A stretch of DNA of 20,668 nucleotides, taken from the NCBI GenBank assembly GCA_023231105.1, contig JALNWB010000058.1, positions 1 to 20,668 of the forward strand, in the 5' to 3' direction. Below, one piece after another: positions 6,559-15,269 of this stretch. The notes under the pieces are model-generated. The model saw only the letters and a program-made list of their open reading frames with translations, ran no database searches and was not told where the DNA came from. Position numbers and translations under genes: made by a program. The stretch comes from Ignavibacteriaceae bacterium. Lineage in GTDB: Bacteria > Bacteroidota > Ignavibacteria > Ignavibacteriales > Ignavibacteriaceae. The first letter of the stretch is position 1; the number at the start of each line of letters is the position of its first letter.

Positions 6559-9333
6559 ATGAAAGATGAACTAACAATTTTAACCGATAGTGAAAAAGAT
6601 CAACCTTTAAAGCAGGATATAAAAGAATTGGGTGCACTTCTCGGCAATGTTATTATTGCTCAAGAAGATAATGAGCTTTTTAATATTGTTGAACGTCTTC
6701 GCTCATTAACCAAAGAACTCCGCTCGAACGTTTCGCCCAAAACCGCCCGCGATATAAAAAGGATTATCAATTCGCTTTCCATTGAACGCGCTTATCAAGT
6801 TGTTCGCGCATTTTCAGTTTATTTTATTTTAATAAATTCCGCATACGAAGTTCATCGCATACGCAGACAGCGCGCTCATATCTTCCAGAATGGTCTGCCG
6901 CAAAAAGGCTCACTTGCCGAAGCGATGTTGCTTTTAAAAAAAGAGAACCTTACCAAACAACAAGTTGAAGAAATACTTCATTCAATTGATATTGTTCCCG
7001 TTTTTACTGCGCATCCTACCGAAGCAACAAGGCAAACTATTTTAAGAAAAATTTTAACTATAAGCCGGTTGCTTATCCGAAAAGAAACCGCAAACTCAAC
7101 GCCGCACGAACTGGTTGAAATACACGCTCAACTGCAGGCAGAAATTACTTTGCTTTGGCAGTCTAATGAAATACGGTTTCATAAAGTTACAGTGAAAGAT
7201 GAAATACAGCGCGGTCTTTTTTTCTTCGAACAGGTTCTTTATAACGGGATATCAAAATTTTATCAAACGCTTAATGATGAAACAAACAAAGCTTTTACCC
7301 TTAATAATTTCTCAGAATCGATCATTAATTTTGGATCATGGATGGGAGGCGACAGGGACGGTCATCCTTTTGTAACCGCGGATGTTACAAAAGAAACGAT
7401 AAAAAAACATCAAAAAACTTTATTGAAACTTTATGTGCACGATCTTGATTTGTTATATGATTCACTTAGCACGTCTCTTCATCAAGTGGGCGCAAGCAGC
7501 GCATTAAAAGCTTCTGTTGAAAACGAACGCCCTTTGCTCGGTCTAAAAGAAAGCGATAACATTTTGCGTGATCCTTCGGAAATTTACCGAACGAAACTCC
7601 TTTTCATTTTTACCAAACTTGACAACACCATTAATCGAAAAAGTCTTTACTATAAAAATCCGAACGAATACATTGCCGACTTACAATTGATGTATGATAG
7701 TCTAAAAGAAAACAAAGGTGAATTGATTGCGGAGTTACGAATTCTTCCGCTTCTTTATAAAGCGAAGACGTTTAAATTTCATTTGCTTACGCTTGATATC
7801 AGGCAAAATGCTTCTCTGCTGCGCCGGGCAATAAACGAAATTTTTGAATATGCGGAAGTTCAACAAAATTTTTCTTCATTAGCGGAAGAAGAAAAAATTA
7901 GGATTCTCACCGAGCAGTTTTTAATTACCCGTCCGCTTATAAAAAACGAAGAAGTTTTTCAGTCCGAAACCAGGCAGGTGCTTCAAGAGTTTGTCCTTGT
8001 GAAATGGGCGCAGGAGAACGTTTCAAAAGAAGCATGCAACGATTACATCATAAGTACAAACTCGTTTGTAAGCGATGTGTTAACGGCGTTATTGCTGGCA
8101 AAAGAAGCCGGGTTAATTGAAGTTCATCATGGAGAAATTGTTTCATCAAATGTTGATCTGCTTCCACTTTTTGAAACGATTGAGGATTTGCAGAAAGCAG
8201 ATGAACAGATGAAGGTTTTGTTTAAGAACGATGCGTACAAACTTCAATTGAAAAAAAGAAATTTTGTGCAGAAAATAATGATCGGGTATTCCGACAGCAA
8301 TAAAGACGGTGGAATTGTAACATCAAACTTTGAATTATACAAAGCGCAAATCCGGCTGAAGAATTTGTGTAAAGAAAAAAATGTTGAGTTGATTCTCTTT
8401 CACGGAAGAGGCGGCAGCACTTCGCGCGGAGGCGGTCCGCTTAATCAATCGATTCTTGCACAACCGCAAGGAACGATTGACGGGAAAATAAAAATTACAG
8501 AGCAAGGCGAAATGATTTCTTCGAAATATTTGATTCCGGAAATTGCAGAACGGAGTTTAGAGCTGATGGCTTCGGCGGTAATTCTTGCAACCGCAAAATC
8601 AAAATTCCATCAAAAGGAAGATGGTTTTTATAAGTTCGAGAAGCAGTTTGAACAAATTTCTCAATTTGCATTTGAGCATTACCGCGGTCTTATCACCCAT
8701 CCGAATTTTTATAAATATTTTAGAAAGGCATCACCGATCGATATTATTGAGCAAATTGAAATCGGTTCGCGTCCTCCCTCACGAAAAAAAGAAAGTGATA
8801 TTAGGAATCTCCGCGCCATTCCGTGGGTTTTTGCTTGGACGCAAAACCGACAAACTATAACCGGCTGGTATGGCTTTGGTTTTGCCGTTACAAAAGCCGT
8901 AGAAGAAAAATTGATCTCGTGGAAACAACTGCAGCAAATGTTTGGCGAGTGGGATTTCTTTAAAGTGCTTGTAGAAAACATTGAAATGGTTCTACTAAAA
9001 ACGGACTTTGATATTGCCCGTGAATATCTTACGCTTTGTTCAAACGATAAAAGCGCGGTGGAAATTTTTAATCTCATTAAAAATGAATACGAAAGAACGC
9101 GCGACGCAGTATTAAAAATAACCGGTGAAAAATCGCTGTTGGATGAAAACATATCGCTTCAACGCGCTATCTTGTTAAGAAATCCTTATATTGATCCGAT
9201 AAGTTTTATTCAAGTTGCTTTCATAAAAAAGTACCGGAAGAAAAACATTTCTTCATCAGAAAAAGAAAAATTGTTAGCACTGCTTCGCTCAACAGTAAAT
9301 GGTATTTCGGCGGGGATACGCAACACAGGGTGA
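6559..9333 (+). CDS. ppc: Phosphoenolpyruvate carboxylase
   Basis: The enzyme adds bicarbonate to phosphoenolpyruvate to give oxaloacetate, refilling the TCA cycle. The 924 residues have the full bacterial length and all signatures: VFTAHPTEATRQT with the catalytic His (about 152), GSWMGGDRDGHPFVT, LLTLDIRQNASLL, MIGYSDSNKDGG with its lysine, the phosphate-binding loop FHGRGGSTSRGGGP, TEQGEMISSKY, GSRPPSRK, AIPWVFAWTQNR and the C-terminal ending GISAGIRNTG. I use ATG 6559, preceded by GGAG at about 6546-6549. A TTG at 6544 would add five residues. It is divergent from the CDF gene and is followed by a bidirectional terminator. Confidence 0.97.
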   Translation: MKDELTILTDSEKDQPLKQDIKELGALLGNVIIAQEDNELFNIVERLRSLTKELRSNVSPKTARDIKRIINSLSIERAYQVVRAFSVYFILINSAYEVHRIRRQRAHIFQNGLPQKGSLAEAMLLLKKENLTKQQVEEILHSIDIVPVFTAHPTEATRQTILRKILTISRLLIRKETANSTPHELVEIHAQLQAEITLLWQSNEIRFHKVTVKDEIQRGLFFFEQVLYNGISKFYQTLNDETNKAFTLNNFSESIINFGSWMGGDRDGHPFVTADVTKETIKKHQKTLLKLYVHDLDLLYDSLSTSLHQVGASSALKASVENERPLLGLKESDNILRDPSEIYRTKLLFIFTKLDNTINRKSLYYKNPNEYIADLQLMYDSLKENKGELIAELRILPLLYKAKTFKFHLLTLDIRQNASLLRRAINEIFEYAEVQQNFSSLAEEEKIRILTEQFLITRPLIKNEEVFQSETRQVLQEFVLVKWAQENVSKEACNDYIISTNSFVSDVLTALLLAKEAGLIEVHHGEIVSSNVDLLPLFETIEDLQKADEQMKVLFKNDAYKLQLKKRNFVQKIMIGYSDSNKDGGIVTSNFELYKAQIRLKNLCKEKNVELILFHGRGGSTSRGGGPLNQSILAQPQGTIDGKIKITEQGEMISSKYLIPEIAERSLELMASAVILATAKSKFHQKEDGFYKFEKQFEQISQFAFEHYRGLITHPNFYKYFRKASPIDIIEQIEIGSRPPSRKKESDIRNLRAIPWVFAWTQNRQTITGWYGFGFAVTKAVEEKLISWKQLQQMFGEWDFFKVLVENIEMVLLKTDFDIAREYLTLCSNDKSAVEIFNLIKNEYERTRDAVLKITGEKSLLDENISLQRAILLRNPYIDPISFIQVAFIKKYRKKNISSSEKEKLLALLRSTVNGISAGIRNTG

Positions 9334-9347
9334 GAAACGTTTAAAAT

Positions 9348-9387
9348 GAAAAAAGTCATAACAAATAAAATTGTTATGACTTTTTTC
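9348..9387. terminator. Bidirectional terminator between ppc and rseP
   Basis: There is a perfect 17-bp stem, GAAAAAAGTCATAACAA (9348-9364) and its complement (9371-9387), with a 6-base loop. The A run on the left and the T run on the right make it a U-tailed terminator on both strands. It lies 14 bases after the ppc stop and 17 bases before the end of the convergent rseP gene, so it can serve both. Confidence 0.93.
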
Positions 9388-9404
9388 GTTGATGAAACCA
9401 AAAC

Positions 9405-10763
9405 TTACATATTCAAAAGATCGTTATAAATAATAAACGCCGTAAGCAAGAAGAAGAGAACCAAGCCGGTATTTTGGATTGCGATTTTTACTTTAATCGG
9501 AAGCTCGCGTTTTATAAATCCTTCAATAAGAATTACAATCAAATGTCCGCCGTCCAAAACCGGAAGCGGAAGAATGTTTATTATTGCAAGGTTCAAACTT
9601 AACAGAGCGAGGAACATTAAAAAGCTTAATAAACCGGAGTCGGCAGAACGGGCTGCAAACTGTGCAATACGTATCGGTCCGCCAAACGCTTTTCCCGCTT
9701 CAATCTTTCCGGTGATGACATTTTTCAGCATTACAAAAGTAAGCTCCGTCATTCTGGTAATATCCTTTATGCTTAACGCAACAGACTCAAACGCGCCGTA
9801 AGTAATTCGCTCGGTTGGTCCAAGATAAATATATCCGCCAAGCAATATTCCAATCTTTCCTTCTTTGTTTGGCGCCACGCTAAGATTAACAGTGTCTTTA
9901 TTGCGCAATACCGCTAACGAGAGAGTTTTTCCTTTAGAAGTTGAAATAGTTTGAATGGTTTGTTCAACCGAAAAAAGTTCTGCGTTATCAATTTTTAAAA
10001 GGATGTCGTTAATTTTTACTCCGGCAGAATCAGCTTTAGAATTTTTTAAAACATCGCCGACAACCGGTTTAAGATTTTCCGTTGTTAAGAAAACACTTTT
10101 TGATTCATCAACAGGAATTTTTTTCCGCGGAATTGATAGCCAGACGTCTGCATTATTTCTTTTAACTTTTACCTTCAGGTCTCTTCCCATCGTATTGATA
10201 AAAACTTCCATGCGGATGTCTTCCCAATATTGTACAGGGGTTCCGTTAATAGAAAGAATTTTATCGTGAGATTGAAAACCAACTGATTCAGCCGCGCTTC
10301 CCTGGTGGACAACACCGAGTGTAGTTGTCTTGGTAAATTGTTTTCCGTAAAAGAAATTCGATCCCCAGAAAATTGCAACAGCGAGAAACAAGTTCATCGC
10401 TACGCCTGCCGTGATAACAAAAACTTTTTTGCCGGTACTTTTAGAGCGGAATTCCCAGGGCTTCGGTTCGCTTTCTGCAAAACTTGTATCCATGCTTTCA
10501 TCAACCATTCCTGCAATTTTTACGTAGCCGCCAAGCGGAAGCAGGCAAAGCCGGTAATCGGTATTTCCTTCGCCGTCAAAATCTTTTGGCAATGGTCCGT
10601 AAGAAAATCCGGACTTTTTATTGTAGCCCAATAAGCGGTATCCAAACCCAATTGCAAAAGCGTCAACACGCATTCCGCTCAGTTTTGCCGCGGCAAAATG
10701 ACCGAACTCGTGAATAAAAACCAACACCGCTATTGTTATAACAAAATAAAATAATTCACTCAT
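9405..10763 (-). CDS. rseP: RIP metalloprotease RseP (site-2 protease)
   Basis: RseP cuts membrane-embedded substrates such as anti-sigma factors and leftover signal peptides. The 452 residues show the zinc motif HEFGH (18-22) in the first helix. Two PDZ-like regions follow: about 125-205 (GVVHQGSAAESVGFQSHDKIL) and about 210-290 (VVGDVLKNSKADSAGVKINDILL). The third zinc ligand motif, LPVLDGGH (Asp about 404), and a final helix close the protein. It starts 17 bases after the dxr stop; the dxr-rseP pairing is very common in bacteria. The stop faces ppc across a shared terminator. Confidence 0.95.
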   Translation of the reverse strand: MSELFYFVITIAVLVFIHEFGHFAAAKLSGMRVDAFAIGFGYRLLGYNKKSGFSYGPLPKDFDGEGNTDYRLCLLPLGGYVKIAGMVDESMDTSFAESEPKPWEFRSKSTGKKVFVITAGVAMNLFLAVAIFWGSNFFYGKQFTKTTTLGVVHQGSAAESVGFQSHDKILSINGTPVQYWEDIRMEVFINTMGRDLKVKVKRNNADVWLSIPRKKIPVDESKSVFLTTENLKPVVGDVLKNSKADSAGVKINDILLKIDNAELFSVEQTIQTISTSKGKTLSLAVLRNKDTVNLSVAPNKEGKIGILLGGYIYLGPTERITYGAFESVALSIKDITRMTELTFVMLKNVITGKIEAGKAFGGPIRIAQFAARSADSGLLSFLMFLALLSLNLAIINILPLPVLDGGHLIVILIEGFIKRELPIKVKIAIQNTGLVLFFLLTAFIIYNDLLNM

Positions 10764-10780
10764 AAAAAAGTAAGCTCCTT

Positions 10781-11923
10781 CTATACCAATTGTTCTGCAA
10801 AAATTCTTGTTTCTTTATCGCACATAATTATTGTTTCTAAATCCGGCTTTAAATGATTTTCAAACCGCTCTAACGATTTTGAAATAATTTCCGGTATTGC
10901 CGAAAATTTTATTTTTCCTTTTAAAAATTTATCAACTGCAACTTCGTTTGAAGCACTCAAAATACAAGGGGAAGTGCCGCCTGCATCTAAAACATCAAAG
11001 GCTAATTTCAGACATTCAAATTTATCAAAATCCGGCTCAAAAAATGTTAACGTTTGTATAAACGGTAAATGAGTTGATACGAACTGTGATGCAAATCTTT
11101 CCGGATACGTTAACGCATATTGAATCGGCAGTTTCATATCCGGCATACTCATCTGCGCTTTCATTGAACCGTCAACAAATCTTACCATTGAATGAACAAT
11201 GGATTGCGGATGTACGACGATTTCAATTTTTTCGCACGGCAGATCAAACAGCCAGCGCGCTTCAATTACTTCCAAGCCTTTATTCATCATTGAGGCGGAG
11301 TCAATGGTTATTTTATTTCCCATTTTCCAATTCGGATGATTGAGCGCTTCTTTTACAGTTACTCCGGCTAACTCGGTTTTCGTCTTGTGCAAAAACGGTC
11401 CGCCGGAAGCGGTTAAAATTAATTTGTCAACGCCGGAAAGATCTTCTCCGACGAGACATTGAAAAATGGCGCTGTGTTCGGAATCTACCGGAAGCAATTC
11501 CGCGTTATATTTTTTTGCAAGTTCAGTAACCAACTCACCGGCAACGACAAGGGTTTCTTTGTTTGCCAGGGCGATTCGTTTACCTCGTTTAATGGCTTCA
11601 AGCGTAGGCGCCAAGCCGCTAAAGCCAACCATAGCGCCGACAAAAATATCATAATCATAATCAGCGGCAATTGAAAGCAATCCTTCTTCGCCGGATAAAA
11701 CTTCACACTTGTTTCCAATTCTCCTTTTCAATTCAGTGGCAAGTTTTTCATCTTTTACTGCAACAACTTTCGGATGAAATTCATCAACCTGCTTTTCAAG
11801 CAGATCGATCCGCGTGTTTACAGTTAAGGCTTCAATTGAAAAGTGATCGGGAAAATTTCTTATCACATCTACGGTGTTTCTTCCGATTGAACCCGTTGAG
11901 CCGAGAATAGCAATTTTTTTCAT
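10781..11923 (-). CDS. dxr: 1-deoxy-D-xylulose 5-phosphate reductoisomerase
   Basis: Dxr is the second enzyme of the MEP isoprenoid pathway: it converts DXP to MEP with NADPH and a divalent metal. Motifs in order are GSTGSIG (NADPH site, residues 8-14), ALANKETLVVAGE, PVDSEHSAIFQ (metal ligands Asp/Glu), ILTASGGPF, NHPNWKMGNKITIDSASMMNKGLEVIEA, VHPQSIVHSMV and MKLPIQYALTYPER. The ATG at 11921-11923 gives 380 residues, the usual length. An in-frame TTG at 11947 would add eight residues before a normal N-terminus, so I reject it. It lies 48 bases downstream of the small membrane protein gene and 17 bases upstream of rseP. Confidence 0.96.
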   Translation of the reverse strand: MKKIAILGSTGSIGRNTVDVIRNFPDHFSIEALTVNTRIDLLEKQVDEFHPKVVAVKDEKLATELKRRIGNKCEVLSGEEGLLSIAADYDYDIFVGAMVGFSGLAPTLEAIKRGKRIALANKETLVVAGELVTELAKKYNAELLPVDSEHSAIFQCLVGEDLSGVDKLILTASGGPFLHKTKTELAGVTVKEALNHPNWKMGNKITIDSASMMNKGLEVIEARWLFDLPCEKIEIVVHPQSIVHSMVRFVDGSMKAQMSMPDMKLPIQYALTYPERFASQFVSTHLPFIQTLTFFEPDFDKFECLKLAFDVLDAGGTSPCILSASNEVAVDKFLKGKIKFSAIPEIISKSLERFENHLKPDLETIIMCDKETRIFAEQLV

Positions 11924-11971
11924 TTTATGCTGTACAAATGAAAACAAAGTAATTTATAAAAAAATTCATTT

Positions 11972-12463
11972 TTACATTAAGTTCCGCGTTAACGCAAGGA
12001 GTAAATTCAAAACGATTAAAACGTTTGTCGTGGTTAAAACTTTTTCAAGCTTAGAAATATTTTTATAGGCATCACCGGAAAGCGGAGAATTTGCCGCAAC
12101 ACTTTTTTCAATTTCAATACGGATTTTTTTTCCTGAAGGAATAACAAAAGCGCCGGTTAAAATAATAACAATAACTATAATAAATTGCTTAGTATATAGC
12201 CAATGATTAGCGCCGGAAGCAAATTGGAAAAATCCGTAACCCAAAGTCATCGACATCAAAATGCCGGTAACAAGAACGCCTGTTAAACCAACTATTCCAC
12301 CCAAGTTTGTAAGCTTCAACCAAAACGATAAAAGTGTTTTTTCGCTTTCGGTTCCCTTTTTCTCACGGATAGTTTTTCGCAAAAGTAAATCAGCCGGAAT
12401 TATACCAAGCCAAACGATAATCGAAATAATATGGATGGCTCTAAAAATAACGGTTTCAAACAT
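11972..12463 (-). CDS. CopD/DUF2269-like small integral membrane protein
   Basis: The 163-residue protein has about four membrane helices (residues 6-25, 50-72, 90-110 and 142-160). The first helix, FRAIHIISIIVWLGII, has the 'R..H......W.G' pattern of CopD/DUF2269-like membrane proteins, and His11 could bind a metal or heme. A second His (about 87, in NHWLYTKQ) lies before the third helix. Between helix 1 and 2 is a basic loop (RKTIREKKGTESEK). AAGGA lies seven bases before the ATG. Its function is unknown, and a copper role would be speculation. It is the first gene of the dxr-rseP cluster. Confidence 0.6.
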   Translation of the reverse strand: MFETVIFRAIHIISIIVWLGIIPADLLLRKTIREKKGTESEKTLLSFWLKLTNLGGIVGLTGVLVTGILMSMTLGYGFFQFASGANHWLYTKQFIIVIVIILTGAFVIPSGKKIRIEIEKSVAANSPLSGDAYKNISKLEKVLTTTNVLIVLNLLLALTRNLM

Positions 12464-12526
12464 AAAATAATCCTTTTAATATGAAAATATAAGAAAATTA
12501 GGCGCGTGATTATAGTGGATAATTTG

Positions 12527-12551
12527 CCGCTTTACGTTTAATAAAAAGCGG
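12527..12551. repeat. Short hairpin upstream of the CopD-like gene
   Basis: CCGCTTT (12527-12533) pairs with AAAGCGG (12545-12551) across an 11-base loop. The right arm is part of a 14-base sequence, AATAAAAAGCGGTA, repeated exactly at 12701-12714 in the terminator of the yceI operon. Its role is not clear. It may be a degenerate copy of the terminator arm or a second termination signal. I see no gene in 12464-12757; the rest holds leader sequence and the terminator described next. Confidence 0.4.
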
Positions 12552-12704
12552 TATAAAATCTTAAATAATACCGGCGTTTATCAGTTAGATTAAATTCAGA
12601 ATGTATAAATGAATAATTTGAAGTGAAAGAGTGATTTTCATTGGAACATTCCGATAGTAATTTAACCATCCAGCACATCGAAAAGTTCAACTGCATGAAA
12701 AATA

Positions 12705-12738
12705 AAAAGCGGTAGTTTCTTGCCAAACTACCGCTTTT
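12705..12738 (-). terminator. Intrinsic terminator of the marR-nitroreductase-pirin-yceI operon
   Basis: A 14-bp perfect stem, AAAAGCGGTAGTTT (12705-12718) and AAACTACCGCTTTT (12725-12738), has a 6-base loop. Read on the minus strand it ends in a T tract. It begins about 20 bases beyond the yceI stop, which fixes the 3' end of that operon. Confidence 0.88.
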
Positions 12739-12757
12739 ATAAAACGCCGGACACTAT

Positions 12758-13345
12758 TTACTTTTGTAAACCGAATTCCAACTTTAAACTAATGTCAACA
12801 TCCTTGCCGACAACAAGTCCACCGGCTTCTAAAGCTTTGTTCCATTGTAAACCATAGTCGAATCTGTTTACAGTTGTTGTAGCAACCCAGCCGGACTTTG
12901 TATTTCCCCACGGGTCTTTTATTTGTCCGTTAAATTTGGTGTCGAGTGTAACAGATTTTGTAACGCCGCGCATGGTTAAATCGCCGATAATTTTATAACT
13001 GTTTTTACCTGCAGCTTTAATTGATTTGCTGACGAAAGTTAATTCAGGGTATTTTTCAGCGGCAAAGAAATCGTCCGATTTTAAGTGCTTATCTCTGTCG
13101 GCATTGTCCGTTGTAATAGAAGCAACTTTTATAACAGCTTCAACTTTTTCTAATTTACCATTCGCATCAGTTGTAAGCGTAGCATCGTAATCGGAAAATT
13201 TTCCTTCGACTTCTGAAACGACCAAATGGCTTACCGAGAAACCGACTTTCGAATGAACTTTATCAGCTTTCCAAGTTTGTGTTTGTGCAAACGAGCTTGC
13301 CGTGATTAAAAGCAAAACCGTTGCAGTGAGAATGAATTGTTTCAT
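12758..13345 (-). CDS. YceI-family periplasmic lipid-binding protein
   Basis: YceI proteins are lipocalin-like barrels that bind polyprenoid lipids, often isoprenoid quinone types, in the periplasm. The 195 residues have a signal peptide (1-20, cleaved after SFA). The family opening WKADKVHSKVGFSVSHLVVSEVEGKFSDYDA follows, then the central DDFFAAEKYPELTFVSKSI and DLTMRGVTKSVTLDTKFNG, and a C-terminal GKDVDISLKLEF. The length is normal. Upstream AAAGGA provides a good ribosome site. It follows the pirin gene by 29 bases and is the last gene of the MarR-controlled operon. Confidence 0.94.
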   Translation of the reverse strand: MKQFILTATVLLLITASSFAQTQTWKADKVHSKVGFSVSHLVVSEVEGKFSDYDATLTTDANGKLEKVEAVIKVASITTDNADRDKHLKSDDFFAAEKYPELTFVSKSIKAAGKNSYKIIGDLTMRGVTKSVTLDTKFNGQIKDPWGNTKSGWVATTTVNRFDYGLQWNKALEAGGLVVGKDVDISLKLEFGLQK

Positions 13346-13374
13346 TGTTTTATTCCTTTTTTTGTTTTTTAGAG

Positions 13375-14076
13375 TTAAATTTTTACATCGAATAACATAA
13401 GTTCGGTTTCGCTTTTTGCAGAGAAGATTATTTCGGTTTCGCCGGAAACTTCAACGGCGTCTCCCTGCGATAACCGAAATTTGCCGAAGGACAATTCTCC
13501 GGAAATAGTTTGAAGAAAAACTCCTCTCCCATTTTCAATTTGAAGTTTTATTTCTGTTTCTTTTTCCAGATCAGACAGATAAAGATTTACATCCTGGTTT
13601 ATGAAAATTTTTCCTTCACTCTTTTTGTTTGATGCCACAAGTTGAAGCTTGTTTTTTCTTTCATCTTTTGATAAAGTGATTTGTTCGTATGAAGGCGTTA
13701 AATCAAGCTTGTCCGGCACAATCCAAATTTGGAACAAATGAACATCTTCGACTTTTGAAGGATTAAACTCAGAATGATAAACGCCTTTACCCGCGGTCAT
13801 TTTTTGCAAGTCTCCGGCGTTAATAACCGAATGAGTTCCGGTGCTATCGCGATGCTCAAGCGCGCCGCATAAAACATAAGTAATAATTTCCATGTTCTTG
13901 TGCGGATGAGTTGGAAAGCCGGCGGCAGGTAAAACGAAATCTTCGTTAAGAACTCTTAGCGGGCCGAATTGTATTCTTTCTCTATCAAAATATTCCGAGA
14001 AAGAAAAAGAATGAAAGCTGTTGAGCCAATCAATTTTTGTTCGTCCGCGGTGATTACTTTTTATAATGTTGATCAT
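13375..14076 (-). CDS. Pirin-family protein (YhhW-like bicupin)
   Basis: Pirins are bicupin metalloproteins; several bacterial members have quercetin 2,3-dioxygenase activity. The 233 residues keep the metal site of the N-terminal cupin: FPTHPHKNMEIITYVL with His57 and His59, and KGVYHSEFN with His101 and Glu103. These match the four ligands of pirins almost number for number. The second cupin (about 150-233) lacks such ligands, as usual. It starts eight bases after the nitroreductase stop, so the two are cotranscribed. The natural substrate cannot be told from sequence. Confidence 0.93.
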   Translation of the reverse strand: MINIIKSNHRGRTKIDWLNSFHSFSFSEYFDRERIQFGPLRVLNEDFVLPAAGFPTHPHKNMEIITYVLCGALEHRDSTGTHSVINAGDLQKMTAGKGVYHSEFNPSKVEDVHLFQIWIVPDKLDLTPSYEQITLSKDERKNKLQLVASNKKSEGKIFINQDVNLYLSDLEKETEIKLQIENGRGVFLQTISGELSFGKFRLSQGDAVEVSGETEIIFSAKSETELMLFDVKI

Positions 14077-14084
14077 GTTGGTGC

Positions 14085-14711
14085 TTAATTTTTTTGAAAA
14101 TCGTTTATATTAAAAAAGGGATTTCCCCAATTGTTTCTAAAAACAAATTCGTCGAGAGATTTTCTTCTCCGTTTGGAAAGCAGTTCTTCTTTGCGGGCTT
14201 CAAAATTTTCATCTTCCGGAAGATAACCGACTGCAATAACCGAAACCGATTTAGAATTTTCACTTAATTGAAAAACTTTTTCGGCTTTATCGTGGTAAAA
14301 TCCGCCCATTTGATGGACATAGATATTCAACTCCGTTGCCTGTAAAGTTAAATTTGCAACACTTGCGCCAAGGTCGTAAAGCGCATGAAAATTTTCAGAA
14401 TTATTGTATGAAGAACGAAGAGAAGCAACTGTCAAAATCAGAGCGGATGCAGTCGAAGCCCACAATTTGTTTCCTTCTTTTAATATGGCTATCATTTTAT
14501 TGAATTGTTCGGGTTCATCTTTTGTTACTACTATAAAGTTCCACGGTTGTTCGTTGTTTGCAGAAGGCGCCCAACACGCCGCTTCAAAAAGAAGTTGTAA
14601 GTTTTCTTGAGAGATTTTTTTTGTGTAGTCGAATTCTCTGGGGCTCCACCTTTTTTTTATTGAAGGAAGAACTTCATTTGTTTGTTCTGTGTTTGTTGAT
14701 TCAATATGCAT
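14085..14711 (-). CDS. Nitroreductase-family FMN oxidoreductase
   Basis: The protein reduces nitro compounds or quinones with NAD(P)H and bound FMN. The 208 residues start with the KKRWSPREFDYTKKIS region (Arg contacts to FMN phosphate), then AACWAPSANNEQPWNFIVV, the classic 'APS..N.QPW' FMN segment. The mid-region has LGASVANLTLQATELNIYVHQMGGF and the C-terminal part SVIAVGYLPEDE. The size fits the small nitroreductase type. The gene follows marR with a 60-base gap that carries an 18-bp inverted repeat. Pirin follows eight bases later. The neighbourhood suggests a role in electrophile or quinone detoxification, but this is inferred. Confidence 0.92.
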   Translation of the reverse strand: MHIESTNTEQTNEVLPSIKKRWSPREFDYTKKISQENLQLLFEAACWAPSANNEQPWNFIVVTKDEPEQFNKMIAILKEGNKLWASTASALILTVASLRSSYNNSENFHALYDLGASVANLTLQATELNIYVHQMGGFYHDKAEKVFQLSENSKSVSVIAVGYLPEDENFEARKEELLSKRRRKSLDEFVFRNNWGNPFFNINDFQKN

Positions 14712-14737
14712 GTCTGTTTTATTTCTTTAAGTTATGA

Positions 14738-14755
14738 TATTTTAAGTTTAAAGTA
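14738..14755. promoter_or_regulatory. Putative MarR operator 1 (before the nitroreductase gene)
   Basis: TATTTTAA-GT-TTAAAGTA is an inverted repeat of two 8-base halves with one mismatch. It lies 26 bases upstream of the nitroreductase start, in the 60-base marR-nitroreductase gap. On the minus strand it shares TTTAAACTTAAAATA-type sequence with the site before marR (15252-15269). On the minus strand TATCAT, a fair -10 match, follows it, but I see no well-spaced -35. Confidence 0.72.
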
Positions 14756-14771
14756 TTAACGCAAAAAAATT

Positions 14772-15230
14772 TTATTTAGTTCCCGACAAACCGGTTCCGA
14801 GTTTTTTTAATAACCTGGATAATTCTTCCTGCTCTTTTTCCGTAAGTACGGAAGCAAGTTTTTCAATGTGTTTTGCGTGCTGTGAAAAAATATTATCAAA
14901 CAAAGATTGTCCTTTTGGTGTAAGATGAACAATTATAGTTCGTCTATCTTCTTTGTTGTAAACCCGCTCAACAAGTCCTTCTTTTTCCAGGTTATCCACC
15001 ACCAACGTCATATTTCCGCCGCTGACGAGTTGTTTGGTGCAAAGAGTGCCGATGGTCATTGAACCTAAGTGTCCCAAACTTTCAAGCGCACTGAACTGTG
15101 GTTCGGTTAAATTAAAACTCCGGATATTTTCCAACGATTTTTTGCTGAAGGTTGTATAAGCCCTGGCAAGTTTTACCCACATCGAAAGAGCAGTATCTTG
15201 TTTTTTGCCGTATTTTTTAGTCGTTTTCAT
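14772..15230 (-). CDS. MarR-family transcriptional regulator
   Basis: MarR proteins are dimeric winged-helix repressors that release DNA when they bind ligands or are oxidised. The 152 residues contain an N-terminal helix, the helix-turn-helix (about 43-80, LTEPQFSALESLGHLGSMTI...LVSGGNMTLVVDNLEKEG) and a wing (VYNKEDRRTIIVHLT, about 90-104). Long C-terminal dimer helices follow. The only cysteine is Cys64, before the recognition helix, so it lacks the N-terminal sensing Cys of OhrR. A promoter with an overlapping palindrome lies right upstream, in line with autorepression. It is probably the regulator of the three following genes. Confidence 0.95.
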   Translation of the reverse strand: MKTTKKYGKKQDTALSMWVKLARAYTTFSKKSLENIRSFNLTEPQFSALESLGHLGSMTIGTLCTKQLVSGGNMTLVVDNLEKEGLVERVYNKEDRRTIIVHLTPKGQSLFDNIFSQHAKHIEKLASVLTEKEQEELSRLLKKLGTGLSGTK

Positions 15231-15251
15231 TTCGTTATGTTTAATGTTAAA

Positions 15252-15269
15252 TATTTTAAACTTAAAATA
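15252..15269. promoter_or_regulatory. Putative MarR operator 2 (before marR, autoregulation)
   Basis: TATTTTAA-AC-TTAAAATA is a perfect inverted repeat with 8-base arms and a two-base spacer, 21 bases upstream of the marR start. It coincides with the -10 hexamer of the promoter at 15264-15292. An almost identical repeat precedes the next gene. Confidence 0.78.

Noticed and set aside
8709..9152. 147-residue open frame on the minus strand inside ppc
   Set aside because: It lies wholly antisense to the conserved C-terminal part of PEP carboxylase and has no recognisable domain. It is a shadow of the real gene.
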